The notes under the pieces: generated by a model
The model's database searches: none
What the model was told of the DNA's origin: nothing
Seen by the model: only the letters and a program-made list of their open reading frames with translations
Assembly (NCBI GenBank): GCA_030838025.1
Contig: JAUTXM010000077.1
Span: 1 to 18,931 of the forward strand
Length of the DNA: 18,931 bases
Source of the DNA: Acidimicrobiaceae bacterium
GTDB lineage: Bacteria; Actinomycetota; Acidimicrobiia; Acidimicrobiales; Palsa-688
Direction: 5' to 3'
Made by a program: the position numbers and the translations under genes
Part shown: positions 6,820 through 14,675 of the stretch, piece after piece
Position numbering within the stretch: the first letter of the stretch is position 1
Layout: each line of letters begins with the position of its first letter

Positions 6820-9510
6820 GTGACGACGCCCTCCGGCCGCGCCGAGGTGTGGGCCACCTACCGGGTGCAGCTCCATCGTGGGTTCACCTTCACCGACCTG
6901 GCCAACATCGCCGGCTACCTGTCGGACCTGGGTGTCACCCATGCCTACTGCTCACCGAGCCTCCAGGCGGCCGCCGGGAGCACCCACGGCTACGACGTGG
7001 TCGATCCCAACCGGCTCAACGTGGAGCTGGGGGGAATCGAGGCCTACGCCGCCCTGGTCGACCAGCTGCACAGCCACGGGCTCGGGCAGGTCCTGGACAT
7101 CGTCCCCAACCACATGGCCCTCGACGGCCGGGACAACCGGTGGTGGTGGGACGTGCTGGCCAACGGCCCGTCCAGCCCGTACGCCTCCTACTTCGACATC
7201 GACTGGGATCCCCCCGAACGCAAGCTGATGGGCAGTGTGCTGGTTCCCATCCTGGGCGAGCAGTACGGGCGGGTGCTCGACGCAGGCCAGATACGGGTCG
7301 AGCGTTCGGGCGGTTCGTTCGAGGTCCACTATGGCGACCACACCCTGCCGGTGTCGCCCCGCAGCATCAACGAACTGCTGGCCCGAGCCGCCTCGCAGGT
7401 GTCGTCGGAGGAGCTGGCGGCCATGGCCATCGCCTTCGGCGAGCTGCCCCACGCCATCATCCGGGATCCGGTCCTGGCCGCCGAGCGCCAGCGGGGGAGC
7501 CGGATCCTCGGGTTGCGCCTGCGGCGGCTGGTCGAGAAACAACCGGACGTGGCCGCCGCCATCGACGCCGAGTTGAAGGAGATCAACGACGACCCCGACG
7601 AGCTCCACCAGCTCCTCGAACGCCAGAACTACCGGTTGGCCTTCTGGCGGACCGCCAGCGAGGAGCTCGACTACCGCCGGTTCTTCAACATCGAGACCCT
7701 GGTGGGCCTGCGGGTCGAGGACCCGCAGGTGTTCGCCGACACCCACGGCCTGATCGGGTCGCTGGTCGCCGGCGGCCTGGTCAACGGCCTGCGGGTGGAT
7801 CACATCGACGGCCTCCGTGACCCCGAGGGGTACCTGGTCCGGCTGAGCCAAGCCACCGGGGCCATTTGGGTCGTGGTCGAGAAGATCCTGGCGCCCGACG
7901 AGGAGTTGCCCGAGACCTGGCCCGTGGCCGGCACGACCGGCTACGAGTTCTTGAACCGGGTCAACGGCCTGTTCGTCGCCGGCGAAAACATGGCCGCCCT
8001 GACCGAGGGATACAACGCCTTCATCGGGTTTGCGTTCGACTACCCGGAGCTGGTCCACGACTCGAAGATGCAGATCATGGACGAGGAGCTGGCGGCCGAG
8101 GTCGAGCGGCTGACGGGGGCATGGGCGTTGGTCAGCGAGCGCCACCGTTGCTACCGGGACTACACCCGGCGGGAGTTGCGGGAGGCGCTGCGCGAGGTAC
8201 TGGCGTGTTTCCCGGTCTACCGGACCTACGTTCGGCCCGGGGCCCCGGCCCGCGAGGCCGACTGCCGGGTGATCGACCAGGCCACCACCGAGGCGTGCCG
8301 GCGCCGGCCCGACCTCGATGCCGACCTGCTGGGGTTCCTCGGCGACCTGTTGCGCCTGGCGTATCCGGGCGAACGGGAGGAGGACCTGGTCGCCCGCTTC
8401 CAGCAGCTCAGCGGCCCGGTGATGGCCAAGGGCGTGGAAGACACGGTGTTCTACCGCTACAACCGGCTGATCTCGCTGAACGAGGTGGGCGGAAGCCCCG
8501 ACGTGGTCGACGGGGCGCTGGCTCGATTCCACACCGGGTGCCAGCAGACCGCCGAGCGCTGGCCCCGCACCTTGTTGACCCTGGCGACGCATGACACCAA
8601 GCGGGGCCCCGACACCCGGTCGCGGATCAACGTGCTGTCGGAGATCCCGGGGCCGTGGCGTGACGCCATCGCCCGCTGGTCGGACCACAACGACCAGTAC
8701 CGCCTGGCCAGCGGGGGCCAGTCGCCCGATCGCAACGACGAGTACCTGCTGTACCAGACCCTGGTGGGGGCGTGGCCGATCGAGGTCGAGCGGGTCCAGG
8801 CCTACATGGAGAAGGCGACCAAGGAGGCCAAGGTCCACACCTCCTGGGTGTCGCCCGATGGCGACTACGACGAGGCGGTACGCACGTTCGTGGCTTCGGT
8901 ACTGGCGGACGCGTGGTTCGTCGCCGACCTCGAGCGTTTCTTGGCCGAGCAGCGCATCGTGGAAGCGGGGCGGGTCAACTCGCTGGCCCAGACGGTCCTC
9001 CTTTTCACATCCCCGGGCTTTGCCGACCTGTACCAGGGAACGGAGCTGTGGGATCACAGCCTGGTCGACCCTGACAACCGCCGGCCGGTCGACTACGAGG
9101 CCCGGCGGCGGCTGTTGTCAGGATTCGTCGCCGGGTCGGGCGACGAGCCGCCCGCGGTCGACGACACCGGGGCCGCCAAGCTGTGGGTGACGCACCGGCT
9201 GCTGATGGACCGGCGGCGGCGGCCGGCGGCGTACGGGCCGGAGTCGCAGTACCGCCCGTTGGCGGCGCAGGGCGAGAAGGCGGACCACGTGGTCGCCTTC
9301 AGCCGCAGCGCGGGCTTGGTGACGGTCGTGCCTCGGCTCCCGCTCGGGGTCGACCTGGCTCGGGCGTGGGGCTGGGGCGACACGGTGCTCCCCCTTCCTG
9401 AGGGCGAGTGGACCGACGTCCTGACCGGCCTGACCTGCGCCGGCGGTCGCGACGCCACGCTGTCGGGGCTGCTGTCGCGCTTGCCGGCCGCGGTCCTGGC
9501 CCGGGGCTGA
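6820..9510 (+). CDS. treY: Maltooligosyl trehalose synthase (TreY)
   Basis: GH13 enzyme that isomerises the reducing-end alpha-1,4 bond of maltooligosaccharides to an alpha,alpha-1,1 bond, giving maltooligosyl trehalose, which TreZ cuts to trehalose. The opening TYRVQLHRGFTF and STHGYDVVDPNRLN are diagnostic of TreY. GH13 regions are all present: I DIVPNH (93-98), II GLRVDHIDG with nucleophile Asp327, III VVEKIL with acid/base Glu354, and IV THDTKR with Asp592. The C-terminal LYQGTELWDHSLVDPDNRRPVDY is also typical. At 896 residues it is longer than many homologues. The GTG start at 6820 has no clear Shine-Dalgarno, and Val10 (GTG 6847) is a possible alternative. It lies 61 nt after encapsulin on the same strand, with treZ 7 nt behind. 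Confidence 0.96.
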   Translation: MTTPSGRAEVWATYRVQLHRGFTFTDLANIAGYLSDLGVTHAYCSPSLQAAAGSTHGYDVVDPNRLNVELGGIEAYAALVDQLHSHGLGQVLDIVPNHMALDGRDNRWWWDVLANGPSSPYASYFDIDWDPPERKLMGSVLVPILGEQYGRVLDAGQIRVERSGGSFEVHYGDHTLPVSPRSINELLARAASQVSSEELAAMAIAFGELPHAIIRDPVLAAERQRGSRILGLRLRRLVEKQPDVAAAIDAELKEINDDPDELHQLLERQNYRLAFWRTASEELDYRRFFNIETLVGLRVEDPQVFADTHGLIGSLVAGGLVNGLRVDHIDGLRDPEGYLVRLSQATGAIWVVVEKILAPDEELPETWPVAGTTGYEFLNRVNGLFVAGENMAALTEGYNAFIGFAFDYPELVHDSKMQIMDEELAAEVERLTGAWALVSERHRCYRDYTRRELREALREVLACFPVYRTYVRPGAPAREADCRVIDQATTEACRRRPDLDADLLGFLGDLLRLAYPGEREEDLVARFQQLSGPVMAKGVEDTVFYRYNRLISLNEVGGSPDVVDGALARFHTGCQQTAERWPRTLLTLATHDTKRGPDTRSRINVLSEIPGPWRDAIARWSDHNDQYRLASGGQSPDRNDEYLLYQTLVGAWPIEVERVQAYMEKATKEAKVHTSWVSPDGDYDEAVRTFVASVLADAWFVADLERFLAEQRIVEAGRVNSLAQTVLLFTSPGFADLYQGTELWDHSLVDPDNRRPVDYEARRRLLSGFVAGSGDEPPAVDDTGAAKLWVTHRLLMDRRRRPAAYGPESQYRPLAAQGEKADHVVAFSRSAGLVTVVPRLPLGVDLARAWGWGDTVLPLPEGEWTDVLTGLTCAGGRDATLSGLLSRLPAAVLARG

Positions 9511-9517
9511 CTCGCCG

Positions 9518-11338
9518 ATGGCGCACCGCTTCACGGTCTGGGCGCCGGTGCCGTCGCGCGTCGATGTCGTCATCGGCGACCGGCGCCGGCCCATGGCGCC
9601 GATGACCTCGGAGGCGGGCTGGTGGGCGGCCGAGGTCGAGGAGGCGGGTCCAGGGACGGACTACGCCTTCAGCCTGGACGGCGGGCCGCCCCGGCCCGAT
9701 CCCCGAACGGCGTGGCAACCGCTCGGCGTCGACGGCCCGTCGCGTGTCGTCGACCACGGTGCGTTCGAGTGGCACGACCGGTCGTGGCGGGGCCTCTACC
9801 TGCCATCGGCCGTGTTGTACGAGCTGCACGTGGGCACCTTTACGCCCGCGGGGACCTTCGACGCCGCCATCGAACGGCTCGACCACCTGGTCTCGCTCGG
9901 CGTCGACGGCATCGAGCTGTTGCCGGTGGCGGCGTTCTCGGGGGCGCGGGGTTGGGGATACGACGGCGTCGACCTGTTCGCCCCCCACGACGCCTACGGA
10001 GGCCCCGAAGGGCTGAAGCGGCTGGTCGACGCCTGCCACGCCCGGGGGATCGGCGTGGTGATGGACGTCGTGTACAACCACCTCGGCCCGTCGGGGAACT
10101 ACCTGGCCGAGTACGGCCCCTATTTCACCGAGCGCCACACCACCAACTGGGGCCCGGCGGTGAACTTCGACGACGCATGGAGCAGCGGCGCCCGGGGGCT
10201 GGTGGTCGACAACGCCTTGATGTGGCTCCACGACTACCACTGCGACGGGCTGCGCCTCGATGCCGTGCACGCATTCAAGGACGACTCGGCCTACTCCATC
10301 CTGGAGGAGTTGGCCGACGCGGTGCACCGCCTGGCGGCCCACGAACGCCGGCCCCTGTTCGTGATCGCCGAGTCGGACCTGAACGACCCCCGCATCGTCC
10401 GCAGCCGCGACGGCGGCGGTTTCGGCGTGGATGCGGTGTGGGCCGACGAGTTCCACCACGCCCTGCACGCCGCGCTCACCGGCGAGCGCGACGGGTACTA
10501 CGCCGACTTCGGGTCGCTGGCGCAGGTCGCCAAGGCGTTGCGCGACGCGTGGGTGTTCACGGGGGACTACTCGGCGTACCGCAAACGGGCGCACGGGCGG
10601 CCCGCGCCGGGTGTGGGAGGCGAGCATTTCATCGTGTTCCTCCACAACCACGACCAGGTCGGCAACCGGGCGGTCGGCGATCGCAAGACCCATATGGAGA
10701 ACATGACGCTGGGCCGGGCCAAGGTCGGGGCCGCGCTGACGGTACTGGCGCCGTTCGTCCCGATGCTGTTCCAGGGCGAGGAGTGGGCGGCCAGTGCCCC
10801 GTTCATGTACTTCACCGACCACCAGGACCCTTCGCTCGGGCAGGCCGTGAGCGAGGGACGGCGCCGTGAGTTCGCCTCGTTCGGGTGGGCGCCGGAGGAC
10901 ATACCCGACCCGCAGGACGAGGGCACGTTCGCCCGGTCCAAGCTCGACTGGGGTGAGGTGGATGCGCCGGAGCACGCCGCGATGCTGGAGTGGTACACCG
11001 CCGTGATCTCGTTGCGCCGCCGCCTGGCGGCGCTGAGCGACGGGCGCCGCGACCAGGTCCGCACCGCGTTCGACGCGCAGCGGGGCTGGCTGGTCATGGG
11101 GCGGGGGCCGGTGGCGGTGGCGGTCAACCTCGGGGCCGAGGCGGTGACCCTGCCGGCGTCTTCTTTGCTCGGGCCGCCTGCGTCTTCGCCTGCGTCTTCG
11201 CCTGCGTCGGTGTCGGGGTTGCTCCTGCTGGGGGCGTCGGAACCGGGCGTGGTAGTGAAGGACGGGGCGGTCGTCCTGCCGGCTGACTCGGTGGCGGTGA
11301 TCATGGCGGCGGGGGCCGGGGAATCCTCCGCCACATAG
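9518..11338 (+). CDS. treZ: Maltooligosyl trehalose trehalohydrolase (TreZ)
   Basis: GH13 hydrolase releasing trehalose from maltooligosyl trehalose made by TreY. The 606-residue protein has an N-terminal beta-sandwich (RFTVWAPVPSRVDVV, residues 4-18), then the catalytic barrel with YELHVGTFTP (101-110), region I DVVYNH (183-188), region II GLRLDAVH with nucleophile Asp248, region III VIAESD with acid/base Glu285, and region IV LHNHDQ with Asp379. QGEEWAASAPFMYFTDH is typical of TreZ. The gene starts 7 nt after the treY stop, clearly the same operon. The debranching enzyme TreX often found with this pair is not in the window. The C-terminal domain contains a small Pro-Ala-Ser repeat encoded by tandem 12-mers. 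The last 38 bp overlap the opposing GNAT gene. Confidence 0.96.
   Translation: MAHRFTVWAPVPSRVDVVIGDRRRPMAPMTSEAGWWAAEVEEAGPGTDYAFSLDGGPPRPDPRTAWQPLGVDGPSRVVDHGAFEWHDRSWRGLYLPSAVLYELHVGTFTPAGTFDAAIERLDHLVSLGVDGIELLPVAAFSGARGWGYDGVDLFAPHDAYGGPEGLKRLVDACHARGIGVVMDVVYNHLGPSGNYLAEYGPYFTERHTTNWGPAVNFDDAWSSGARGLVVDNALMWLHDYHCDGLRLDAVHAFKDDSAYSILEELADAVHRLAAHERRPLFVIAESDLNDPRIVRSRDGGGFGVDAVWADEFHHALHAALTGERDGYYADFGSLAQVAKALRDAWVFTGDYSAYRKRAHGRPAPGVGGEHFIVFLHNHDQVGNRAVGDRKTHMENMTLGRAKVGAALTVLAPFVPMLFQGEEWAASAPFMYFTDHQDPSLGQAVSEGRRREFASFGWAPEDIPDPQDEGTFARSKLDWGEVDAPEHAAMLEWYTAVISLRRRLAALSDGRRDQVRTAFDAQRGWLVMGRGPVAVAVNLGAEAVTLPASSLLGPPASSPASSPASVSGLLLLGASEPGVVVKDGAVVLPADSVAVIMAAGAGESSAT
11176..11208 (+). 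repeat. Tandem 12-bp repeat inside treZ
   Basis: The unit gcctgcgtcttc occurs twice in full and once in part (2.75 copies), encoding PASSPASSPAS in the C-terminal domain of TreZ. It probably arose by slippage and sits in a loop between beta strands. Confidence 0.8.
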
Positions 11339-11813
11339 CCACGTGGGGCCCGAGCCCGGGTTCGTCCCACGGATCGCCACTCTCGACGAAGCCGTGCCTG
11401 CGGTAGAACTCGACCGCGGGCAGCCGGGCGTGGCACCAGACGCCGGTTCCGTCGTGGGCGGCCACGTGGGCCAGGGCCGCGTCGACGAGAGCCGAGCCCA
11501 CGCCGCCGCGGCGGTGGCGCTCGACCGTGGCCATCCCCCGGAGCCGCCACCAGCGGTCGGGATCGGCGATGCGGGCGAGGGGCGGGGGCTGGTGCAGGAC
11601 CGTGACGACGCCGATGGGTTCGCCGGCGCCGGTGCCGGCGTCGGCGTCGGCGCCGGCGAACGCCGCGAAGTGGCCGGTCTCGGGGTCGTCGTCGCCGGGG
11701 AAGCCGACCTCGGCAATGCTTTGATGGGGGCGCAGGATCTGCTGTCGCAAGGCATAGGTCGTCTGGGCGGCAACCGGCCGTACTTGGCGGTGGGCGTCGG
11801 GGTGGGCGGCCAT
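11301..11813 (-). CDS. GNAT family N-acetyltransferase
   Basis: Predicted acetyl-CoA dependent acyltransferase of 170 residues; the acceptor is unknown. The GNAT core is visible: an N-terminal helix with LRQQILRP (22-29), strand GVVTVL (68-73), then motif A RLRGMATVERHRRGGVGSAL (90-109) with the pyrophosphate-binding RRGGVG loop at 101-106. Motif B follows as VWCHARLPAVEFYRRHGFVESG (125-146). An Ala/Gly/Asp insertion (52-64) separates two early strands. The ATG at 11813 is chosen because a TACCGT box ends exactly 6 nt before it, as in leaderless genes. Upstream in-frame sequence is antisense to the neighbouring gene. The 3' end overlaps treZ tail-to-tail by 38 bp. Confidence 0.88.
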   Translation of the reverse strand: MAAHPDAHRQVRPVAAQTTYALRQQILRPHQSIAEVGFPGDDDPETGHFAAFAGADADAGTGAGEPIGVVTVLHQPPPLARIADPDRWWRLRGMATVERHRRGGVGSALVDAALAHVAAHDGTGVWCHARLPAVEFYRRHGFVESGDPWDEPGLGPHVAMWRRIPRPPPP

Positions 11814-11819
11814 GCCCGC

Positions 11820-11825
11820 ACGGTA
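11820..11825 (-). promoter_or_regulatory. Candidate -10 box (TACCGT) of the GNAT gene
   Basis: Minus-strand TACCGT, 6 nt before ATG 11813. It lies in the 33-bp gap shared with the divergent membrane protein gene. Confidence 0.4.
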
Positions 11826-11846
11826 TTCGGCTGGTAAACAGAGCCG

Positions 11847-12512
11847 ATGGAGGGGACACGGACGGCACCTGCGGCCCGGAGGGACCCGCGGCACACGGCG
11901 CTGCTGGTGGCGGTCGCCGTTGGCGTCGGCCTGGTGGTCACCGCCACCGGGAGTTATGGCATGGGCTGGGAGTGGACCGGGTTCCGCGGAAACAAGGTGT
12001 GGGACTGGCTGCATCTGCTGTTGGTCCCGATCGTGCTCGGGGCCCAGCCGCTGTGGATCCGAACCCGTCACATGCATGTCCGGTGGCGGCTCGTGGTCAT
12101 CCCGTTGCTCGCCGCGCTGGGGGCGTTCATCGCCCTGAGCTACGGGTTCCACTGGGGGTGGACGGGGTTCGAGGGCAAGGAGCTCTGGGACTGGCTGAAC
12201 CTCATCGTCCTGCCCACGGTGCTCGGCCTGAGCGGCCTCTGGCTCGGTCGGGACGGGCCGCCGCGTCACTGGCGTCTGATCGCGGCGGCCGCCGCGGTGG
12301 TCTTTGTGGTCCTTGTCGTCGGGGGGTACCAGCTTGATTGGAGCTGGACCGGTTTCCAGGGCAACAAGCTCTGGGACTGGCTGAATCTGCTGGTCCTGCC
12401 GTTTGCGGTCCCCGCCGCCTTCATCTGGATCGGCTTCCACCTCGAGGACGAACGCCGCGACAGCCGATCCCAGCGTCAGGCCGACGTCGAAGCAGCCAAT
12501 CCGGCCACGTAG
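11847..12512 (+). CDS. Uncharacterised membrane protein with three 62-residue WTGF/WDWL repeats
   Basis: I do not recognise a named family. The 221-residue protein has three near-identical units beginning at Trp41, Trp103 and Trp165, exactly 62 residues (186 bp) apart: W-x-W-T-G-F-x-G-[NK]-[KE]-[LV]-W-D-W-L-[HN]-L-[LI]-[LV]-[LV]-P. Each unit has a hydrophobic helix before it (about 17-36, 83-99, 144-161) and one running on after it (about 54-70, 116-132, 179-195), giving roughly six membrane segments, with the Trp-rich block at the membrane surface between helices. A Tyr lies shortly before each block (Tyr37, Tyr99, Tyr161). The C-terminus is charged and soluble. There are no Cys, His or other residues suggesting an enzyme centre in the motif. 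The ATG at 11847 lies 33 bp from the divergent GNAT gene; no Shine-Dalgarno is visible. Confidence 0.85.
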   Translation: MEGTRTAPAARRDPRHTALLVAVAVGVGLVVTATGSYGMGWEWTGFRGNKVWDWLHLLLVPIVLGAQPLWIRTRHMHVRWRLVVIPLLAALGAFIALSYGFHWGWTGFEGKELWDWLNLIVLPTVLGLSGLWLGRDGPPRHWRLIAAAAAVVFVVLVVGGYQLDWSWTGFQGNKLWDWLNLLVLPFAVPAAFIWIGFHLEDERRDSRSQRQADVEAANPAT

Positions 12513-12558
12513 CGTCCCCTTCTGTGGGGAGTTCGAGCGAATGTGTGGATTCGGGGCA

Positions 12559-12579
12559 CTCGGCGTGCCATGCGCCGAG
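12559..12579 (+). terminator. Hairpin downstream of the repeat membrane protein, possible terminator
   Basis: Perfect 7-bp arms ctcggcg / cgccgag with a 7-nt loop, 46 nt after the stop codon of the upstream gene. No T-tract follows, so if it terminates it is of the U-poor type common in GC-rich actinobacteria; it could equally be chance structure. Confidence 0.35.
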
Positions 12580-12781
12580 ATGTCCCTGAGGTGACCCTGG
12601 GGCGACGGTGACCTCCGAGGCCCGCCTCGTCAACCGGCCGGGCAGCCCGTCCCATCGGGGGAGGGCGACGGCGACGGCGAGCCGGGCGGCGCCGCGAGCA
12701 CCCCGACGTTCAACTGGGCGAGGGGATATCCCTTCGGATCCACTCCCGGCCGAGCGTATCGGCGGCGCCCCGCCCGGCCGT

Positions 12782-12787
12782 TACGGT
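12782..12787 (+). promoter_or_regulatory. Candidate -10 box (TACGGT) of the second ABC operon
   Basis: TACGGT ends 7 nt before ATG 12795, consistent with leaderless transcription. No Shine-Dalgarno is seen before this ATG. Confidence 0.45.
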
Positions 12788-12794
12788 AGGGCCA

Positions 12795-13718
12795 ATGGCG
12801 GTGATCGAGGTCGAAGGCTTGCGCAAGGAGTACCACCGGCCGCGCCGCCCCCCGGTCAAAGCGGTGGACGGCCTCGACCTGAGCGTGCCCGAAGGCGGCG
12901 TCTTCGGCTTCCTCGGCCCCAACGGGTCGGGCAAGACGACCACCATCCGCTGCCTGCTCGGCCTGGTCCGACCGACCGCCGGCGTGTGCCGGGTCCTCGG
13001 GGCCGACGCCCAGAAGGATCTCCCCACCGTGATCCCCCGGGTGGGGGCACTGGTCGAGACGCCGGGGGTGTTTCCGGGCTTGACGGCGCGCCAGAACATG
13101 GCCCTGCTCGGCCGGCTCAACGGCATCGGGGCCGCCGCCGTCACCCGCACCCTCGAACAGGTGGGCTTGGCGGAGCGGGCCGACGACCCGGTCCGGGGGT
13201 TCTCCCTCGGCATGCGCCAACGCCTCGGCCTGGCGGTGGCGCTGTTGAAGGAGCCGGCCCTGCTGGTCCTCGACGAGCCAGCCAACGGACTCGACCCGGC
13301 GGGCATCAAGGAGGTACGGGACCTGCTGTTGACCTTGGGCCGGGAAGGCCGGACGGTTTTCCTGTCCAGCCATCTGCTGTCCGAGGTCCAGCACACCTGC
13401 GACAACGTCGCCATCCTCTCGCACGGTCGCTGCGTGGCCGCGGGGTCGGTCCAGTCGGTGTTGACCGGGGCGACCGCGCTCGGGATGCTGGTCCGCCTGG
13501 CGCCCGGCGAGCTGCACTCCGGCTTGTACGCCCTGCGCAGCGCCGGTCTGCCGGCCTCGCTCGTGGGCGACCAGATACGGGTCGAGATCGACCCGGCGCA
13601 GGCCGCAACGGTGACCAAGATCCTGTCCGACCAGGACATGTACCTGACCGAGCTACGCCCCGAGGAAGTGGATCTCGAAACGGTCTTCCTCCAGCTCACC
13701 GAGCCCAACCCCTCATGA
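12795..13718 (+). CDS. ABC transporter ATP-binding protein (BcrA-like)
   Basis: Nucleotide-binding subunit of an ABC-2 type exporter, 307 residues. Walker A GPNGSGKTTT is at 41-50. The Q-loop position is Glu88 in VETPG, as often seen in bacitracin-type ATPases. The signature is FSLGMRQRLG (136-145) in place of LSGGQ, Walker B LLVLDEP is at 156-162 and the H-loop is His193 in SSHLL. The C-terminal ~100 residues, ending in EEVDLETVFLQLTE, are the usual short accessory region. The stop overlaps the permease ATG as ATGA at 13715-13718, so the two are made together. Such pairs export antimicrobial peptides, lipids or other compounds; the cargo is not evident. It is not closely related in sequence to the DrrA-like ATPase at 2908-3888. 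Confidence 0.94.
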   Translation: MAVIEVEGLRKEYHRPRRPPVKAVDGLDLSVPEGGVFGFLGPNGSGKTTTIRCLLGLVRPTAGVCRVLGADAQKDLPTVIPRVGALVETPGVFPGLTARQNMALLGRLNGIGAAAVTRTLEQVGLAERADDPVRGFSLGMRQRLGLAVALLKEPALLVLDEPANGLDPAGIKEVRDLLLTLGREGRTVFLSSHLLSEVQHTCDNVAILSHGRCVAAGSVQSVLTGATALGMLVRLAPGELHSGLYALRSAGLPASLVGDQIRVEIDPAQAATVTKILSDQDMYLTELRPEEVDLETVFLQLTEPNPS

Positions 13719-14641
13719 AGGCCCTGTTCGCGGGCGAGCTCAGCCGGGTGCTGGCCCGGCGCCTGGTCCGGGTGGCGTTCGCCCTGGCCGCGGTGGGCAT
13801 CGTCGTGGCGGGCGCCATCACCTTTCTCAAGACCCACCACCTGGCGGAGTCCACCTACCAGGCGCGCGTCGATGCGGCCCAGGCCCAGACGAGCGTCAAA
13901 GGCATTCCCATCTGCCCGCCGGGGCAGCAGGATCAGCAATTCACTCGGGGTCCCAACGGCGACGTCCAGCCGGTGTGCATTCCCGGCAATGCAATTCGGG
14001 TGCGCGATCCTCGGTTGCACCTGACCAGCGTGAGAGGGGTGCTGCAAGGGGTGACTGCACCGTTCGTCATCCTGGCCAGCCTGATCGGCGCCTCCATCAT
14101 CGGCGCCGAATGGCCCAGCCGCACCATCACCACCATCCTCACGTGGGAGCCCCGGCGGATCCGGGTCCTGTCAGCGAAGGTCCTGGCCGCGACGGTGGTG
14201 GGCATGGTGCTGACGCTCCTGGGTCTGGTGCTGCTGGTACTGGTGCTCCTGCCGTCGGCGCTGCTGCACGGCACGACCGCGGGCGCCACCGGGCAGTGGT
14301 GGCGCTCGGTGGGCGGCGTCGGGCTGCGGGCCATGGCCATGGCCGCCATCGGCACGACGATCGGGTTTTCCATCGCGTCGGTGGGGCGCAACACCGCCGC
14401 GGCCATGGGAGTGCTGTTCGCTTACATCCTGGTGATCGAGAATGTGGTCGGCAACCTCCTCGAGGGCTGGCGCCGCTGGCTGATCCTCGGGAACGCCATC
14501 GTCTTCGTCAGCGGCAAATCCGGCGATGCCACCGGTGTCCACGGGCGGTCGGTCGCGGTCGCGGGGCTGTACCTCGGGGCCGTAGCCGTCGCCATGTTCG
14601 CCATCGCGGCGGCGCTCTTCCAGCGCCGGGATGTGGCATAG
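13715..14641 (+). CDS. ABC-2 type transporter permease with a two-cysteine external loop
   Basis: Partner of the preceding ATPase, 308 residues. Hydrophobic segments lie near 19-37, 113-131, 156-180, 204-224, 229-248 and 280-302. The conserved ABC-2 segment GAEWPSRTITTILTWEPRRIRVLSAK spans 130-155. Between the first and second helices is a polar region of about 75 residues (38-112), probably extracytoplasmic, with Cys67 and Cys88 in IPICPPG and PVCIPG contexts that could form a disulfide. The start is the ATG in ATGA, overlapping the ATPase stop; the frame is open upstream but that sequence is the ATPase gene read out of frame. Substrate unknown. Confidence 0.92.
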   Translation: MKALFAGELSRVLARRLVRVAFALAAVGIVVAGAITFLKTHHLAESTYQARVDAAQAQTSVKGIPICPPGQQDQQFTRGPNGDVQPVCIPGNAIRVRDPRLHLTSVRGVLQGVTAPFVILASLIGASIIGAEWPSRTITTILTWEPRRIRVLSAKVLAATVVGMVLTLLGLVLLVLVLLPSALLHGTTAGATGQWWRSVGGVGLRAMAMAAIGTTIGFSIASVGRNTAAAMGVLFAYILVIENVVGNLLEGWRRWLILGNAIVFVSGKSGDATGVHGRSVAVAGLYLGAVAVAMFAIAAALFQRRDVA

Positions 14642-14661
14642 AACACCACCCGGATCCTGCC

Positions 14662-14667
14662 TAGCCT
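14662..14667 (+). promoter_or_regulatory. Candidate -10 box (TAGCCT) of the flavoprotein gene
   Basis: TAGCCT ends 8 nt before GTG 14676, in the 34-bp gap after the permease. It fits TANNNT and suggests a nearly leaderless transcript independent of the ABC operon. Confidence 0.35.
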
Positions 14668-14675
14668 GGCGGGCC

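Larger units (their letters stand above)
12513..12794. other. Intergenic region before the second ABC transporter operon
   Basis: 282 bp without a supported gene. The frame open through it from 12608 is Arg/Pro/Gly-rich and merely joins the permease frame. It contains a terminator-like hairpin at 12559-12579 and, at its end, the probable -10 box of the ATPase gene. Confidence 0.5.

Noticed and set aside
6952..9057. 701-residue minus-strand open frame opposite treY
   Set aside because: Composition is that of an antisense shadow (His/Gln/Val/Gly-rich, no domains), and the plus strand carries complete TreY motifs.
9299..11947. 882-residue minus-strand open frame
   Set aside because: It runs antisense to treZ and out of frame with the GNAT gene; Arg/Pro/His-rich with no recognisable motif.
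11814..12440. GNAT start far upstream (to 12440)
   Set aside because: The extra sequence is antisense to the three-repeat membrane protein and lacks GNAT features.
12608..13714. Extension of the second permease upstream to 12608
   Set aside because: It reads the ATPase gene out of frame; the ATGA overlap at 13715 gives the natural start.
14631..14675. Flavoprotein start at GTG 14631
   Set aside because: It overlaps the permease stop and adds 15 residues not expected in the family; GTG 14676 fits better.
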